This document shows positions 36,281 to 45,351 of a stretch of DNA of 64,000 nt, piece after piece. Where the stretch lies: positions 1,178,001-1,242,000 of the forward strand of contig NC_018000.1 in NCBI RefSeq assembly GCF_000265205.3, written 5' to 3'. The notes under the pieces are model-generated. The model worked only from the letters and a program-made list of their open reading frames with translations, searched no databases and was not told the DNA's origin. The translations under genes were made by a program, and so were the position numbers. Within the stretch, counting starts at the first letter, position 1; each line of letters begins with the position of its first letter. The DNA is from Sinorhizobium fredii USDA 257. Lineage in GTDB: Bacteria; Pseudomonadota; Alphaproteobacteria; Rhizobiales; Rhizobiaceae.

Positions 36281-36403
36281 ATGAAAAACCTCATCCCCGC
36301 CCGCTTCTATACCTACGATTTCACGCGCTTGTTCGTATCGCTTGCCTTTACTCTGGCGATTGCCGTGATTGTCTATTCGGTCCTGTTCGGAGGCATCCTG
36401 TAG
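36281..36403 (+). CDS. 40-residue single-span membrane peptide
   Basis: A very short gene with an excellent ribosome site (AAAAAAGGAGGTCGCT before ATG 36281) and a TAG at 36401-36403. The peptide begins MKNLIPARFYTYDFTRL and continues into one hydrophobic helix (about residues 18-38) ending GGIL. The pattern, a short basic, aromatic head and one helix, is typical of small inner-membrane peptides. The helix, the strong ribosome site and the position after the 113-residue membrane protein support a real gene. Function unknown. Confidence 0.7.
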   Translation: MKNLIPARFYTYDFTRLFVSLAFTLAIAVIVYSVLFGGIL

Positions 36404-36527
36404 TCGTCTGATCATGCGTGCGTCCGCCCTACGAAGCTGGAAAGCATCCTGGACGGACGTTCGGGGTGCAGCGCGTTGAGCAGAAGCTGGTAAGTTATCC
36501 CGACATTAGCTCTTTCAGGCGCGTAAA

Positions 36528-38345
36528 ATGGACCTGGCAATGGATGAGTTGGTTGGGACTTTATCCATGACACAAGCTCAGGCTTTCGCCTTCGCCATTC
36601 TGATCGGCCTGATGGTCGCTTTCATATGGGGACGGCTTCGCTACGACCTCATTGCAGTTCTCGCGCTGCTTGCCGCAGTTTTCACCGGCATCGTGCCGCA
36701 CAAGGCAGCGTTCTCCGGCTTCGGGGACGACATTGTCATCATTGTAGCCAGCGCGCTTGTCGTAAGCGCCGCGATTGAGCGCAGTGGTGTCATAGGGGCA
36801 TTCCTCCATCGCGTCGCGCCCAGCGTGACCTCCGTGCAGGCTCAGGTTGTTATTCTCGTGACGACCGTCTCGGTTCTCTCCGTGTTCATCAAGAACATCG
36901 GCGCGCTGGCGATGATGATCCCAGTCGCATTCCAGATGGCGCGCCGGTCGAAAGCTTCCCCTTCGTCCTTTCTCATGCCGATGGCGTTCGGTTCATTGCT
37001 TGGCGGGCTCATGACCCTCATTGGCACATCGCCGAATATTGTCGTTTCCCGGATGCGCGAGGAACTGACGGGCCGACCTTTCAACATGTTCGATTTCACT
37101 CCTGTCGGCTTAGGGCTTGCCGCAGCGGGGGTAGTCTTTCTGGCGTTTGGCTACCGACTGCTTCCCTGGGGACGCGAGGCGGTCCCGACAATGGAGAAGG
37201 CGCTTAACATCAAGGACTACATGACAGAGGCACGCATTACTGCGAAGTCGACGGTTCTCGGCAAGTCGATCGGTCATTTGTCGACCTTGTTGGACGAGGA
37301 GGTCCTTGTCACCGGCCTTGTTCGCAACCGGGTCGAGCGCCTGATGCCACGGCCGGACGCCGTCCTTCGTCAGGGCGATATCGTTCTGTTGGAGGGAGAC
37401 CCTCAAGCGTTGGAGCGAGGCATCAGTCGCGCCCGTCTGGAACTGGAGGGGCACGACCGCCCCACGGAAGCAAAAGGAGTCGACGAGGAGATTGCCGGAA
37501 TTGAGGTAGTGATCGGCCCGAGATCGGTTTTGATCGGGCAAACCGCCAAGCGCTTGGCGCTACATGACCGTTTCAATATCAATCTTCTCGCGGTGAGCCG
37601 GAGCAGCAAGCGCTTCACCGAGCGTTTGCGCGACATCGCGTTAAGACCAGGCGACGTTCTCGTTTTGAAGGGCGATCTGGTACTTCTCCCGACCAGGCTG
37701 ATGGAACTCGGTCTTCTTCCGTTGGCCGGGCGTGAGATCCGCTTGGGCAATCCGCGAAAGGGCCTGATCCCGGTGCTGGTCCTGGCTGGTGCCATGCTGC
37801 TAACGGCATTAGGCCTGCTGCCCGTTGCCACAGCCTTCTTTGCTGCTGCTGTCCTGACGGTACTGCTCGGTTCACTTTCGCTTCGGGAAGCTTACGACGC
37901 TGTCGATTGGCCCATCCTGATCATGCTCGGCGCTCTCATTCCAGTCAGCGAGTCGATCCGTACGACCGGTGGTGCTGACCTGATCGCCGGCGGCCTCGCT
38001 CAGCTCTCCACCACCTTGCCCCCCTACGGCGCGCTTGCAATGATCATGGTGGCAGCAATGGCGGCGACGCCGTTTTTGAACAATGCAGCCACCGTTCTCG
38101 TAGTTGCCCCGATCGCGGTAACGCTTGCTCAGCGCCTTGGCTACAATCCGGACGCCTTTCTGATGGCAGTCGCGGTGGGGGCGGCCTGCGATTTTCTCAC
38201 GCCTGTCGGACACCAATGCAATACTTTGGTGCTGGGTCCGGGCGGTTATCGCTTCGGCGACTATTGGAAGTTGGGACTGCCGCTGTCGTTCATTGTGGTC
38301 TTGCTGGGCGTGCCTCTGATCCTGTGGTTTTGGCCGCCCGTTTAG
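36528..38345 (+). CDS. SLC13/DASS-family anion symporter with TrkA-C domains
   Basis: A 605-residue inner-membrane carrier. N-terminal helices lie within residues 15-220, with the signature IGTSPNIVVSR (SxT/TSPN type). A cytoplasmic insert of about 200 residues holds two TrkA-C domains (RITAKSTVLGKSIGHLSTLL ... and VVIGPRSVLIGQTAKRLALH). C-terminal helices with PFLNNAATVLVVAPIA follow. The layout is that of sulfate or dicarboxylate permeases of the SLC13 group. TrkA-C parts usually bind a small ligand that gates transport. The substrate is not deducible. No clear ribosome site supports the first ATG; the Met at residue 14 is an alternative. Confidence 0.88.
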   Translation: MDLAMDELVGTLSMTQAQAFAFAILIGLMVAFIWGRLRYDLIAVLALLAAVFTGIVPHKAAFSGFGDDIVIIVASALVVSAAIERSGVIGAFLHRVAPSVTSVQAQVVILVTTVSVLSVFIKNIGALAMMIPVAFQMARRSKASPSSFLMPMAFGSLLGGLMTLIGTSPNIVVSRMREELTGRPFNMFDFTPVGLGLAAAGVVFLAFGYRLLPWGREAVPTMEKALNIKDYMTEARITAKSTVLGKSIGHLSTLLDEEVLVTGLVRNRVERLMPRPDAVLRQGDIVLLEGDPQALERGISRARLELEGHDRPTEAKGVDEEIAGIEVVIGPRSVLIGQTAKRLALHDRFNINLLAVSRSSKRFTERLRDIALRPGDVLVLKGDLVLLPTRLMELGLLPLAGREIRLGNPRKGLIPVLVLAGAMLLTALGLLPVATAFFAAAVLTVLLGSLSLREAYDAVDWPILIMLGALIPVSESIRTTGGADLIAGGLAQLSTTLPPYGALAMIMVAAMAATPFLNNAATVLVVAPIAVTLAQRLGYNPDAFLMAVAVGAACDFLTPVGHQCNTLVLGPGGYRFGDYWKLGLPLSFIVVLLGVPLILWFWPPV

Positions 38346-38394
38346 CGCGCAAGCGTCGTTTCAATTCTGATTTCAGGTTCACCATGGCGTCGGC

Positions 38395-38559
38395 CTAAAG
38401 TCTGCCCGTAAGGACCAGAATGAGCAGAACGATCGCCACGACGCCGAGGACACCAATGCCGCCGTGCCCGTAACCGTAGCCATAGCCTCCGAATCGTCCA
38501 CTAAACCCGCCCAAGAGAAATATTATAAGAATAATTAGAAGTATCATTCCCAAGGACAT
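38395..38559 (-). CDS. DUF3309-type small membrane protein
   Basis: A 54-residue protein with two hydrophobic segments (MILLIILIIFLLGG and GVVAIVLLILVLTG) separated by a Gly/Tyr-rich loop GGYGYGYGHGG. This is the hallmark of the short DUF3309 proteins common in alphaproteobacteria. ATG 38559 follows GGAGAAAAGAC; the longer frame adds 15 unlikely residues. Function unknown; such genes are often stress-induced. Confidence 0.78.
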   Translation of the reverse strand: MSLGMILLIILIIFLLGGFSGRFGGYGYGYGHGGIGVLGVVAIVLLILVLTGRL

Positions 38560-38929
38560 GTCTTTTCTCCATCTAGTTCTATTCGTCGCGATCGAAAAAT
38601 TCACGTCCTCACCAAAATTGAGCTCGATCGCGTCTCATCCCGTCGCACTTGAAAAGATTGACAAGCAAAAGCGCCGCAATGATGGTTCATGCACCAAATA
38701 ATAATATACAATATATTATGAATATTGGAATTTATATAACGCCTAACAACTAGATGTATATTGGTTGGAAACAAGCAGGCTGCCAGTCGCCGTCGCTTCG
38801 AAGCAGTCGTCTGCTGTGCGATTGCGACGAAATCTGCCCCACTTGATGTCCGTGCATGACTATGAGCGAGGTAGTTGCGATTGTCGACGAGTGTCTGGAG
38901 TAGAATCGCAAGGAACCGGAGCAGTGGTC
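38560..38929. other. Divergent intergenic region with AT-rich promoter DNA
   Basis: No gene is seen. Between about 38690 and 38770 the DNA is very AT-rich (ATAATATACAATATATTATG), a likely promoter zone for the divergent DUF3309 and AI-2E-family genes. ACAATATATTATGAATATTG contains short AT palindromes without a recognised regulator consensus. Confidence 0.4.
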
Positions 38930-40042
38930 ATGAATCCTCTAAGCAGACTGGTCGAGCAGCTTCTGGGCATCGGCGCACTTGTGCTGTTGGCGATTGGTTG
39001 CGCTCTCGTCCTTTGGCCCTTCCTCTCGGCAATAATGTGGGCCGCGGTGCTTTGTTTCTCGACATGGCCTATCTACCGCCGATGTGAACGTGCTGTCGGA
39101 GGCAACCGGGCGGCTGCCGCCGCAGCTATGACGATGCTGGCCGTCTTTGTTGTGGCCGCACCGCTTGCTTTCCTCGTCACGGCGCTCGCCGACGATATAA
39201 GGAACCTGGCCGAGGGAATAACGCGCGTCCTAGAGCAGGGCCCCTCAGCTCCACCAAACTGGGTGAAAGGCCTGCCGATTGTCGGTGAGGGTGTGGCCGC
39301 TTACTGGGAAAACTTTACTCATGACGCTCCCGCCTTTATCGTTGAGCTCAAAAAACTGACCGGCCCTGTCACCGATATTGCTCTCGCTGGCGGTGCAGCT
39401 TTCGGCATCGGCCTGCTGGAACTCGCGCTAAGTATATTCATCACCTTTTTCCTGTTTCTGCACGGCCGACGCATGATCAGTTTCATGCGTCAAATCGGTG
39501 AGCGGATTGCCGGCGCTCGCGCCAGAAGGTTGCTCACGATTATTGGCATGACCGTGAAAGGTGTCGTTTACGGCATGATCGGAACCGCACTCGCCCAAGG
39601 GCTGTTGGCCGGCATCGGCTTCTGGATCGCCGGCGTGCCGCAGTCGCTATTACTGAGTTGCCTGACGTTCTTGCTCTCGTTTGTGCCTGCGGGACCGCCG
39701 TTCGTGTGGGGGCCGGTTGCACTCTGGCTTCTCATGCAGGGTTCAGTTTGGTGGGGCCTCTTCATCGCTATATGGGGCCTGCTTCTCGTCAGCAGTATTG
39801 ACAACTTCCTACGACCATATCTGCTCAGCCAGAACATCAATCTGCCCGTGCTGCTCGGTCTGTTCGGGCTCGTTGGCGGTGTCCTGGCCTTTGGATTAAT
39901 CGGGCTTTTTCTCGGGCCGACCCTGCTGGCGGTGGCCTACAACCTCTTTCTCGAGTGGGTTGCAACGGAACTCGAAGAGCGAATGCTATCGGCGTCGCCT
40001 TCTGTTGCGCCTGACCACTTGGAAGCCGATCCAAGGGATTGA
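38930..40042 (+). CDS. AI-2E/PerM-family membrane protein
   Basis: A 370-residue inner-membrane protein of the AI-2E transporter (TqsA/YdiK/PerM) family. Paired helices near the N-terminus, a soluble helical segment (about 80-160) and a C-terminal helical bundle are visible. The bundle has GLLAGIGFWIAGVPQSLLLS, PAGPPFVWGPVALWLLMQG, then DNFLRPYLLSQNINLPVLLG and GLIGLFLGPTLLAVAYNLF, which are the family signatures. Members export signals or exchange ions for protons; the role here is open. I use ATG 38930, because the 55 codons before it show no membrane or family match. Confidence 0.88.
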   Translation: MNPLSRLVEQLLGIGALVLLAIGCALVLWPFLSAIMWAAVLCFSTWPIYRRCERAVGGNRAAAAAAMTMLAVFVVAAPLAFLVTALADDIRNLAEGITRVLEQGPSAPPNWVKGLPIVGEGVAAYWENFTHDAPAFIVELKKLTGPVTDIALAGGAAFGIGLLELALSIFITFFLFLHGRRMISFMRQIGERIAGARARRLLTIIGMTVKGVVYGMIGTALAQGLLAGIGFWIAGVPQSLLLSCLTFLLSFVPAGPPFVWGPVALWLLMQGSVWWGLFIAIWGLLLVSSIDNFLRPYLLSQNINLPVLLGLFGLVGGVLAFGLIGLFLGPTLLAVAYNLFLEWVATELEERMLSASPSVAPDHLEADPRD

Positions 40043-40210
40043 GTTGACGGATCTCCGTTTCAGAAAAGGGTCCGGCTCGGCTGATCCTCGCAAGCGGTTC
40101 CGGCGCCACGCTCCACGCCGCTTCCTCCCGGCGCCGCTTAACAACGGGCTGGCTGCCGCCGGCTTGATACAGTCTCTGCTTTTCTCCGGCCAGATTGGCT
40201 CCCAACTTAA

Positions 40211-40546
40211 TCAATTGATCAAAATGCGAGCCGGTCGATGTCTAAACGCCATGCTGCCGCCTTCGTTCTCCCAACGCCTCTCATCCTCTTTTTGAAGCGG
40301 ATCGGCGATCGAAATAGGCGAAGAAGGCGAGGAGAACACCTTGATCTGGCGCATGAGCGAGGCTGAAAGCGCCGCTTCCGAATGAACGCCATCCTGGAAA
40401 GCTGTGATGAGATATCTCGCCGCATCCTGCCTTTTTTCTAGATGCCAAGCATTATCGATGTCAAACAGTCCTGTTGTGTCAAGTACACGCTTCAACATCT
40501 TGATGTTGAGCGAGGTAAGGTATTGCTGGGTCAAGGTGGAAGACAT
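40211..40546 (-). CDS. Small conserved protein of unknown function
   Basis: A 111-residue soluble protein. It starts at ATG 40546 behind GGAGGACAGC; the 86 extra codons upstream are not supported. It begins with helical TLTQQYLTSLNIKMLKRVLD, then GLFDIDNAWHLEKRQDAARYL and a Ser/Ala-rich middle, and ends with a basic tail. Similar short proteins occur in rhizobial stress loci, but no function is assigned. It converges on the AI-2E-family gene. Confidence 0.62.
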   Translation of the reverse strand: MSSTLTQQYLTSLNIKMLKRVLDTTGLFDIDNAWHLEKRQDAARYLITAFQDGVHSEAALSASLMRQIKVFSSPSSPISIADPLQKEDERRWENEGGSMAFRHRPARILIN

Positions 40547-40803
40547 GCTGTCCTCCTTCAATTGGGGCATCTCGGCGGAACTCCGCGGGACCGTGAGGCG
40601 TGCGCTAAAAATTTTGGCCTTGATCACAGCATGGACCTTTCCGAGAGAATTACAATGGAAACCGGCCCACACACGCAAATCCGACGTTTTCTGGCACCCG
40701 CGCATGCGGTCCCGGTTTCGTGCTAGGATGAAGGGTAGATTGCGGTCATCCGCAAGCATCGAGGACGTCGACTGAACGGAGAGATCTGGACGGAGCAACG
40801 CCA

Positions 40804-41225
40804 ATGAGATTGCGCGAGATGCTACCCAGTGAATGCAGCATACTCATCTCCGAGCAGCGCGTGGCCCGGCTTGGATGTTGCCGTGATAATCAATCTTATG
40901 TTGTGCCGATATACTATGTCCGAGCAGAGGGCCAAATTTTCAGTTTTTCGATGCCGGGAAGAAAGATTGAATTCATGCGGAGCAATCCGCTTGTATGCGT
41001 TGAGATCGAGCATTCCACTGATCAGCACCGATGGAAATGCGTAGTCATTGAGGGCAGGTACCACGAATGACGCGGAGAAGAAGCACGCGTGGGGCATACT
41101 GAACGTTTACAATGATTGGTGGGAACCAGGTGCCCTTAACTGGGGCGCGGATGAAAAGCCACCTCCCATTTTTTTCGCCATCAGCATAGACAAAGTGACG
41201 GGCCGTGAAGCGCTTGTGGGTTAGT
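40804..41225 (+). pseudogene. Frameshifted PNPOx-like flavin-binding protein gene
   Basis: The first 88 codons read as a pyridoxamine 5'-phosphate oxidase-like split barrel (ECSILISEQRVARLGCCRDN, QSYVVPIYYVRAEGQIFSFS, PLVCVEIEH) and stop at TGA 41068-41070. Shifting the frame by one at that point continues the same protein: DAEKKHAWGILNVYNDWWEP, GALNWGADEKPPPIFFAISI, DKVTGREALVG, ending at TAG 41223-41225. A short deletion has thus split the gene. A sequencing error is the alternative. Confidence 0.75.
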
Positions 41226-41303
41226 TCGTTGTCAAGCTGCTAGTCAGCGAATACCTTAAACCGGATCGCCCGGAGACTATCCGAGTGCCATGTGCCAACG
41301 AAC

Positions 41304-41881
41304 CTATTTGTTTCGATCGATGAGAAGGCCTGCCACCAGGTCGATTTGTTGCTGCTGCTGCTTTTCAATAAGGGATTTTAGTTCAATGTCACGCATCTGA
41401 TCCAGCTTGTCATGCAGCGCCATGATCTCAATTTCCGCCTTCAGATTGACCTCATAGTCGTGTGCCGCATCGACCCTGTCTTTGACCGAGTGCCTATTCT
41501 GGCTCATCATGATCACGGGTGCCTGAACGGCAGCCAGCATCGATAGAATGAGATTGAGAAAGATGAAGGGATAAGGATTGAAGGCGCGGGCTGTTGCAAG
41601 TACATTCGCTCCGACCCACAGCGCGAGTACAGCGCGAAGGTGATGATGAAGGTCCACGAGCCGCCGAACTCGGCCACTTTGTCCGCCAAACGTTGTCCGG
41701 ACGTCAGCTTCTCGTCAAAAGAGCGATTCGAGTCCCGCGTTATCGCGCGCCGGGCGAGATGGCGTCGAAAAACCGCGCGTTCCCGATCGGTGAGCAACTC
41801 GACCGGCCTTCCCAAATAGCGGCTCGCACTATCGGCAATCTCTTGCCGTTCGTTGATGTTCTCTTCCGTTTCCCTGGACAT
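41304..41881 (-). pseudogene. Frameshifted DUF1003 membrane protein gene
   Basis: Two minus-strand frames join to one DUF1003 protein. The 5' part (41881 inward) gives NINERQEIADSASRYLGRPV, then SGQRLADKVAEFGGSWTFII. After a one-base loss near 41636, in what should read TTC GGC GCT, the other frame continues VLALWVGANVLATARAFNPY, then PFIFLNLILSMLAAVQAPVI and NRHSVKDRVDAAHDYEVNLK, ending at 41304. DUF1003 proteins have two membrane helices and unknown function. Translation of the first frame would give a truncated protein with a wrong tail. Confidence 0.8.
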
Positions 41882-42354
41882 ATCTTCCTCCATCCCGTCG
41901 TCTTAGGCGCTCGCCAATTGCAGCCTTCACCCAGTCGCCGGTTCCGCAAGGAGCAACAGTCGCATGCAGAACGGTCACTCCAAAGCTTGAACCTTCACTC
42001 CGGCAAACCTTTTCCGTCAGGTTGACAATGATCCGCGCAAGCTCAGACCAGCACGGTAAAATCGGAATTTTACTCCGCTTTCAATCAGTAATCCGGACTC
42101 CGTCGGGTTTACCCGAATGAGCTGCGCCGATGCGCCCGCGATCGCGGTTTGAACATCGCCAAGACGGGCGGCCACTATGTCGCCGGCGTCTTTCGCGAGT
42201 TGAGGGCAGTCAATCGCCGATCCAGACTATAGAACGCGGATCGGCATCCTGCTGCGGCGTGCTGGTCCTGATCGTAGCGGCCGTGCTGCCGGTCGGAACG
42301 AAGATCGGCAAGGGGCCCGCTTTCGCTATGAACCCGCCGACGGAGGGAGCTGGA
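41882..42354. other. Gene-free stretch, possibly a relic
   Basis: About 470 bp between two minus-strand genes. One plus-strand stretch near 42140-42230 reads LNIAKTGGHYVAGVFRELRA before a stop, but it has no start or ribosome site and no family I can name. No other coding signal, repeat or terminator is apparent. Confidence 0.35.
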
Positions 42355-43668
42355 CTACCGTCTGCCAGGGGACGTCAGCCAGGTCAACGCAACAAAGCCG
42401 AGGGCTGCCGAGATGACGGAAGCGCCGAGGACGCCGAGCTTGACGGAATTTAGAAGCTCGGGCTCGAAGGCAAGCTCGGCAATGAATAGAGCCATGGTGA
42501 AGCCGATCCCGGCAAGCAGGCTTCCGGCTGCCAGCAGGCTCCACGGGAGCTCGTCTGGACGAGTCCCGAGGCGGAGTTTCACGGCGAGGAAACTGAAGAG
42601 CACAATGCCAACGGGCTTGCCGACCACGAAGGCGGCGACAATTGCGATCGTGAGGGGAATGTCGAAGTTTGCGTCCGCTATCGGAACGCCGGCGTTGGAG
42701 AGGGCAAAAAACGGCATGATCACGAATGCGACCCAGGGATGGAGAGCAATCTCAAGACGCTCAATCGGCGACAGTGCCTCGCGGGTCGCGACGCCTGCGC
42801 GATGGAGGTCGCTACGTGCTGCCGTGCCGCGGCTCCAATGGTCGCCGGGCGGATAGGCGCTCACGCGGTCGAGGATCGCATGGAGGCGGGTGTCGCTTAC
42901 CCAGCTGCGCGCCGGCGTCATTAATCCAAGAACAACTCCGGTAAGCGTCGCGTGGACGCCCGATGCATCGAATGCCAGCCAGATGCCGCCACCTATTGCG
43001 AAATAGACAGGAATGCTGCGGATGCCCAGACGCGCGATTGCGGCTACGACGGCAAGTCCGAGGCCGGCGACTCCGAGTGCGACCCAATTCAGGGCTTCGC
43101 CATAGCCGATCGCCACGACCAGGATGGCGCCGACATCGTCGAAGATCGCAAGAGAGAGCAGGAACAGCCTTAAGCTCCCTGGTATGCGCGAACCGAGCAT
43201 CGCAAGGCACCCGATGACGAAGGCCGTGTCGGTGGACATCACGGTGGTCCAGCCGCTCGCACCCGGCCCGCCGCCGACAAGCAGCGAGAACAGACCGGCC
43301 GGCACCGCCATCCCCCCAAAAGCAGCGGCGACAGGTAGTGCGGCCATACGCGGGTTGCGTAACTCCCCCAGCACCAGCTCGCGCTTCAGCTCAAGGGCGA
43401 TGACGAAGAAAAAGAGCGTCATCAGACCGTCGTTGATCCAGTGCTTCAGCGAACGGGAGAGCTCAACGTCGCCAACTTTGACGCCCGCAGGCATCTCCCA
43501 CAAGGCGAGAAACGACGACGACCACGCGGTGTTTGCGAGGCCTAACGCCCAGAGCGTGCTGAGCAAAAGTATAATGCCCGCCGTAGCCTCGATGCGGAGA
43601 AACCGCATGAACGGCTTGGTGAGCCGATCTGCCGGTTCCCTGGGAAGCCGTGAGAGGCTGTCATTCAT
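42355..43668 (-). CDS. nhaA: NhaA-family Na+/H+ antiporter
   Basis: A 437-residue inner-membrane antiporter with about twelve helices. Hallmarks are NDGLMTLFFFVIALELKREL, MSTDTAFVIGCLAMLGSRIP and the paired aspartates in LAIFDDVGAILVVAIGY that carry the ions. The C-terminus has AGIGFTMALFIAELAF. It expels Na+ in exchange for two H+, protecting against alkaline and salt stress. ATG 43668 (MNDSLSRLP) is chosen over a start 25 codons upstream that overlaps the neighbouring transglutaminase gene. It lies at the end of a same-strand run of small genes starting at 45702. Confidence 0.93.
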   Translation of the reverse strand: MNDSLSRLPREPADRLTKPFMRFLRIEATAGIILLLSTLWALGLANTAWSSSFLALWEMPAGVKVGDVELSRSLKHWINDGLMTLFFFVIALELKRELVLGELRNPRMAALPVAAAFGGMAVPAGLFSLLVGGGPGASGWTTVMSTDTAFVIGCLAMLGSRIPGSLRLFLLSLAIFDDVGAILVVAIGYGEALNWVALGVAGLGLAVVAAIARLGIRSIPVYFAIGGGIWLAFDASGVHATLTGVVLGLMTPARSWVSDTRLHAILDRVSAYPPGDHWSRGTAARSDLHRAGVATREALSPIERLEIALHPWVAFVIMPFFALSNAGVPIADANFDIPLTIAIVAAFVVGKPVGIVLFSFLAVKLRLGTRPDELPWSLLAAGSLLAGIGFTMALFIAELAFEPELLNSVKLGVLGASVISAALGFVALTWLTSPGRR

Positions 43669-43720
43669 GCCGTGAACCGCTCCCTGCGTTTTGATCGCGA
43701 CGGGTAAATGTTCCCAGCGG

Positions 43721-44542
43721 CTATTGCCAGGCCGGCACCTCATAAGTCCACACCCGGAACGACTTCAGGACGTGCGGCCCGAACGAGTTGATGAGGGGGA
43801 CATCGGCCGCGTCACGGCCGCGCGCAACGACGATCCGGCCGACACGCGGCGTATTGTTGCGCGGATCGAACGTGTGCCATTCATCGTCCAGGAAGACCTC
43901 GATCCAGGCACTGAAATCCATCGGGTCGACGACCGGGACGCCGATGTCGCCGAGATGACCGTTTATATAGCGTGCGGGAATGTTGAGACAGCGGCAAAGC
44001 GTGACCGCAAGATGCGCGAAGTCGCGGCAGACACCAACGCGCTCATGAAAGACTTCGAAGGCCGTCCGCGTCGACCGGGCCTGCATGTAGTCGAAGCGGA
44101 TATGCTCGTGGACGAAATCGCAGATCGCTTGCACACGACCCCAACCGGGTGTGACCGCGCCGAACATGTCCCAAGCGCTCTGGCTGAGACGGTCGGTCTC
44201 GCAATAGCGGCTGCCCATGAGGTAGGCGAGGCAATCGTCCGGCAACTCCGGCACTGGGAGTTCCTGGGCGGCTGGCAGCACTTTGTCCGGTTTGCCGTCG
44301 TCCTCGATTGTGGCATCGCCCCATATCGTCAGGTCACCCGCCGGTGCGACAAGCCGCCGGCATCGGTTGCCGAAGAGATCGCGATAGGTCGACGTCGGCA
44401 CAGCAGGGGCGGTGAATGTCGTTTCAGGAACCCGGATATCGGCCGCGCGATCCTCGTGGACCGACAGCAGGCATACCAACGCGGCCGGCTGCTGGAAGTT
44501 CAGCGTGATCTCATAGCCGTAGCGGATCAGCATCTGGAGCAC
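43721..44542 (-). CDS. Transglutaminase-like cysteine peptidase-fold protein
   Basis: A 273-residue protein. An N-terminal bacterial transglutaminase-associated beta region (about 1-80, RYGYEITLNFQQPAALVCLL) precedes the transglutaminase core, whose catalytic Cys lies in ERVGVCRDFAHLAVTLCRCL (near residue 172), His in the SAWIEVFLDDEWHTFD region and Asp in FDPRNN. There is no signal peptide, so it is probably cytoplasmic. Such proteins are usually amidases or peptidases rather than true transglutaminases. It starts at GTG 44542, one base after the DUF1488 stop, or at ATG 44533. Confidence 0.87.
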   Translation of the reverse strand: MLQMLIRYGYEITLNFQQPAALVCLLSVHEDRAADIRVPETTFTAPAVPTSTYRDLFGNRCRRLVAPAGDLTIWGDATIEDDGKPDKVLPAAQELPVPELPDDCLAYLMGSRYCETDRLSQSAWDMFGAVTPGWGRVQAICDFVHEHIRFDYMQARSTRTAFEVFHERVGVCRDFAHLAVTLCRCLNIPARYINGHLGDIGVPVVDPMDFSAWIEVFLDDEWHTFDPRNNTPRVGRIVVARGRDAADVPLINSFGPHVLKSFRVWTYEVPAWQ

Positions 44543-44543
44543 T

Positions 44544-44819
44544 CTAACGGAAATCGGCGGCGGTCAGTGTGTAGAAATCGCGGCGGCCACCGGAATAGGC
44601 CTTGCGTGCGACATCGTAGATGGACAGGCGCAACGCGTCGAAAGCAGAAAGGAGCTTCGATTCCGAGATTTCCGACGTGCCCAATTCGGCATCCGCTATC
44701 ACCAGTGCCTCGGCCTCGACGAAGAACCGCACCTCGAACATACCGTCATGGCCGATGAAACGGACGGCGTTTCGCTTTTCATCGAGGCTGCGGCTCGCAT
44801 TCGGAAATAACAGCGTCAT
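44544..44819 (-). CDS. DUF1488-type small protein
   Basis: A 91-residue protein. It opens LLFPNASRSLDEKRNAVRFI and continues GHDGMFEVRFFVEAEALVIA. This fits the DUF1488 pattern, in which an (I/L)xFPN-x-SRS-(Y/L)D start is followed by a VRFxGHD core. The C-terminus is helical (LSAFDALRLSIYDVARKAY). Function unknown. It begins two bases after the stop of the gene at 44822, so it is part of a tightly packed five-gene unit. Confidence 0.78.
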   Translation of the reverse strand: MTLLFPNASRSLDEKRNAVRFIGHDGMFEVRFFVEAEALVIADAELGTSEISESKLLSAFDALRLSIYDVARKAYSGGRRDFYTLTAADFR

Positions 44820-44821
44820 CC

Positions 44822-45085
44822 TCAGCGAGCCTCTGTTTCGCGCGACGCGGGCCGCGCTGGTGCCGATAAGCTGATCCGCTTTATCCGCCGCTCTATATAG
44901 CGGAGGTCATCGTCGACATGCGCCGGTGCACCTATGGACACGTGGTAGATCCGCCAGGGGCGATCCATTTCAATGTGGCGGCCATGTTCCATTAGCTCGG
45001 GGGCTAACGTCCCACCTTCATTTTCCCAGATGCTGATCGCAAGCGCATGTCGTCCGGCTTCAATTTCATTGCAGAGGGCGTTCAT
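44822..45085 (-). CDS. Small protein, paralogue of the one at 35093-35341
   Basis: An 87-residue protein sharing HALAISIWENEGG and (W/T)xIYHV with the protein encoded at 35093-35341, at similar spacing. A basic, helical C-terminus (DDLRYIERRIKRISL) differs from the other copy. Its start overlaps the stop of the upstream 80-residue gene (ATG within 45082-45085). Function unknown. Confidence 0.7.
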   Translation of the reverse strand: MNALCNEIEAGRHALAISIWENEGGTLAPELMEHGRHIEMDRPWRIYHVSIGAPAHVDDDLRYIERRIKRISLSAPARPASRETEAR

Positions 45086-45324
45086 GGTGGTGGCCTTTCA
45101 TCAAGATTTTCGATGGTGTCGAGCCTGCGTGAATGGATCGTGCTCCCATCACCGTCGGTGATGGTCACGCCGTCCGGACGCTGCGGCATGTCGAGCGTCC
45201 TCAAAAGCTCCAGCGCAATCTCTATCGCCTCGTCGAGATCGGCAGCTTCCGCGGTTTCGCGGCCGACGATCGCATGCGCGTCGTCCGCATCCCGAATGCG
45301 GTAGAACGCAATCACGATCTTCAT
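45082..45324 (-). CDS. Small conserved protein of unknown function
   Basis: An 80-residue acidic protein: IVIAFYRIRDADDAHAIVGR, then a helix (AADLDEAIEIALELLRTL) and a strand-rich end with VTITDGDGSTIHSRRL. The central DLDEAIEIA helix followed by a phosphate- or ligand-type TITDGDG turn resembles short regulatory folds, but no family can be named. Four-base overlap with the following gene. Cytoplasmic by composition. Confidence 0.65.
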   Translation of the reverse strand: MKIVIAFYRIRDADDAHAIVGRETAEAADLDEAIEIALELLRTLDMPQRPDGVTITDGDGSTIHSRRLDTIENLDERPPP

Positions 45325-45351
45325 CGGTCATTGGGCAGAAGGTCGTAACCG

